A stretch of DNA of 49,085 bases from Kingella sp. (in: b-proteobacteria). Its GTDB lineage: Bacteria; Pseudomonadota; Gammaproteobacteria; Burkholderiales; Neisseriaceae. The notes below the pieces were generated by a model. It was not told the DNA's origin and made no database searches. It worked only from the letters and a program-made list of their open reading frames with translations. A program made the translations under genes and the position numbers. The DNA is taken from positions 1 through 49,085 of the forward strand of contig NZ_JAUMZV010000017.1 of assembly GCF_030527935.1 (NCBI RefSeq), written 5' to 3'. Positions 48,472-49,085 of the stretch are shown piece by piece. The first letter of the stretch is position 1. Each line of letters starts with the position of its first letter.

Positions 48472-49032
48472 ATGAAACAAGCACTTTTTATCGCTGCTCT
48501 TTTGGCAGCGGGTGCAGCAAACGCGGCAAATTATGAAGTGGATACCTTCCACACCAACGCGCGTTTTACCATTGACCACTTTGGCACATCCAGCAACGTG
48601 GGTGGCATCTATGGCTTAAAAGGCAATATGCAATTTGACTTGGCAAAACGCACAGGCAGCATTGACATCGCCTTGCCGTTGGCAAACTTGCAAACAGGTT
48701 CGCAAGATTTTACCCACCACTTGCAATCTGCCGATTTATTCAACGCCGAGAAATTCCCCGAAATGCGCTTTGTGTCCACCAAGTTCAATTTCAACGGCAA
48801 AAAATTGGTTTCGGTGGACGGCAAATTAACGCTGCTGGGCAAAACCCAACCTGTTAAATTGACCGCCAGCAAGTTCAACTGCTACCAAAACCCGATGCTG
48901 AAAACCGAAGTGTGCGGCGGCGATTTTTCCACCACCATTGACCGCACCAAATGGGGTATGAATTATTTGGTGAAAGAAGGCATGGCGAAAAACGTGCGCA
49001 TTGATATTCAAATTGAAGCCGCCAAAAAATAA
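48472..49032 (+). CDS. YceI-family periplasmic protein
   Basis: This 186-residue protein begins with a signal peptide (MKQALFIAALLAAGAANA, cut before ANYEVD). The mature part has the YceI lipocalin-like barrel: YEVDTFHTNARFTIDHFGTSSNVGGIYGLKGNMQFD, LFNAEKFPEMRFVSTKFNF and the C-terminal DRTKWGMNYLVKEGMAKNVRIDIQIEA. Family members bind isoprenoid-type lipids or amides in the periplasm. AGGAAAACATC precedes the ATG. It contains no DUS, unlike most genes of this window. It is not linked to a cytochrome b561 partner here. Confidence 0.92.
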   Translation: MKQALFIAALLAAGAANAANYEVDTFHTNARFTIDHFGTSSNVGGIYGLKGNMQFDLAKRTGSIDIALPLANLQTGSQDFTHHLQSADLFNAEKFPEMRFVSTKFNFNGKKLVSVDGKLTLLGKTQPVKLTASKFNCYQNPMLKTEVCGGDFSTTIDRTKWGMNYLVKEGMAKNVRIDIQIEAAKK

Positions 49033-49033
49033 G

Positions 49034-49085
49034 GGGCTGTCCTAGATAACTAGGATAAATTACTTCTTACCAATTGTTTTAAAAT
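49034..49085. mobile_element. Possible insertion sequence terminus at the window edge
   Basis: The sequence after yceI, GGGGCTGTCCTAGATAACTAGG, resembles in my memory the ends of IS1016-type (IS1595 family) elements of Haemophilus and Neisseriaceae. It turns markedly AT-rich up to the window end. The remainder lies outside, so this is tentative. Confidence 0.35.

Overview
The window is chromosomal DNA of a member of the Neisseriaceae, most likely a Kingella. The 12-mer AGGCAGCCTGAA and its complement occur dozens of times, often as inverted pairs just after genes and also in frame inside genes. From memory this is the Kingella dialect of the DNA uptake sequence (DUS), differing from the Neisseria GCCGTCTGAA type. 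dRS3-like ATTCCC-GGGAAT repeats, a ccsB-type cytochrome c maturation protein and a FitB-like VapC toxin also fit Neisseriaceae. Several molybdenum genes would suit a nitrate-reducing species such as K. denitrificans, but the species is inference only.

Layout. 1-1513: repeat-rich start, a thioredoxin-fold lipoprotein and a di-Mop (molbindin-like) protein. 1876-9386: molybdenum cofactor cluster on the minus strand (moaC, mobA, moaB, moaA, moeA), interrupted between moaB and mobA by an AT-rich 2.5 kb gene for a superfamily 1 helicase-like ATPase that looks acquired. 9625-14468: a DUF4870 gene broken by an in-frame TAG, a nitroreductase, a Csp1-like copper-storage protein, ppk1 and an HI_0552-like protein. 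14700-14980: tRNA-His, tRNA-Arg and tRNA-Pro. 15174-20257: M14 peptidase, ccsB, a DUF4149 protein and dxs. 20258-21399: no gene, nested repeats. 21400-24920: tetR-type regulator, murB, EVE-domain protein, WYL regulator. 25234-30154: aroA, a DUF924 stub coupled to tyrA, an IS110-family element and leuB. 30278-35500: exported protein, MATE exporter, L,D-transpeptidase and rlmD. 35929-38522: a second di-Mop protein with modA and modB, and no modC here. 38573-41141: PTH2-like protein, vapBC (vapC with an in-frame TAG near its end), pheS and rbfA. 41340-45792: fhs, gpsA, a ZapB-like coiled coil and zapA, followed by 6S RNA and tRNA-Asn. 46241-49032: VanZ-like and small proteins, a tandem DUS array, an rppH-small ORF-speD overlapping operon and a YceI protein. 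The last 50 bases may be the end of an insertion sequence.

How genes work together. ModA and ModB are two parts of molybdate import. The two di-Mop proteins could buffer molybdate. MoaA/MoaC, MoaB, MoeA and MobA then build and decorate molybdopterin. MoaD, MoaE and ModC must lie elsewhere. Other functional pairs are aroA/tyrA (aromatic amino acids), ZapA/ZapB-like (division) and VapB/VapC (toxin-antitoxin).

The most notable non-genic signal is the mobile repeat content: six copies of a precisely 160 bp inverted-repeat element flanked by TTA/TAA triplets, a second related element abutting the murB stop codon, three 107 bp dRS3-bounded units, and DUS-containing tandem arrays. Unusual genic signals are the helicase island, two conserved genes interrupted by TAG, and an IS110 transposase whose expected catalytic serine reads as glycine.
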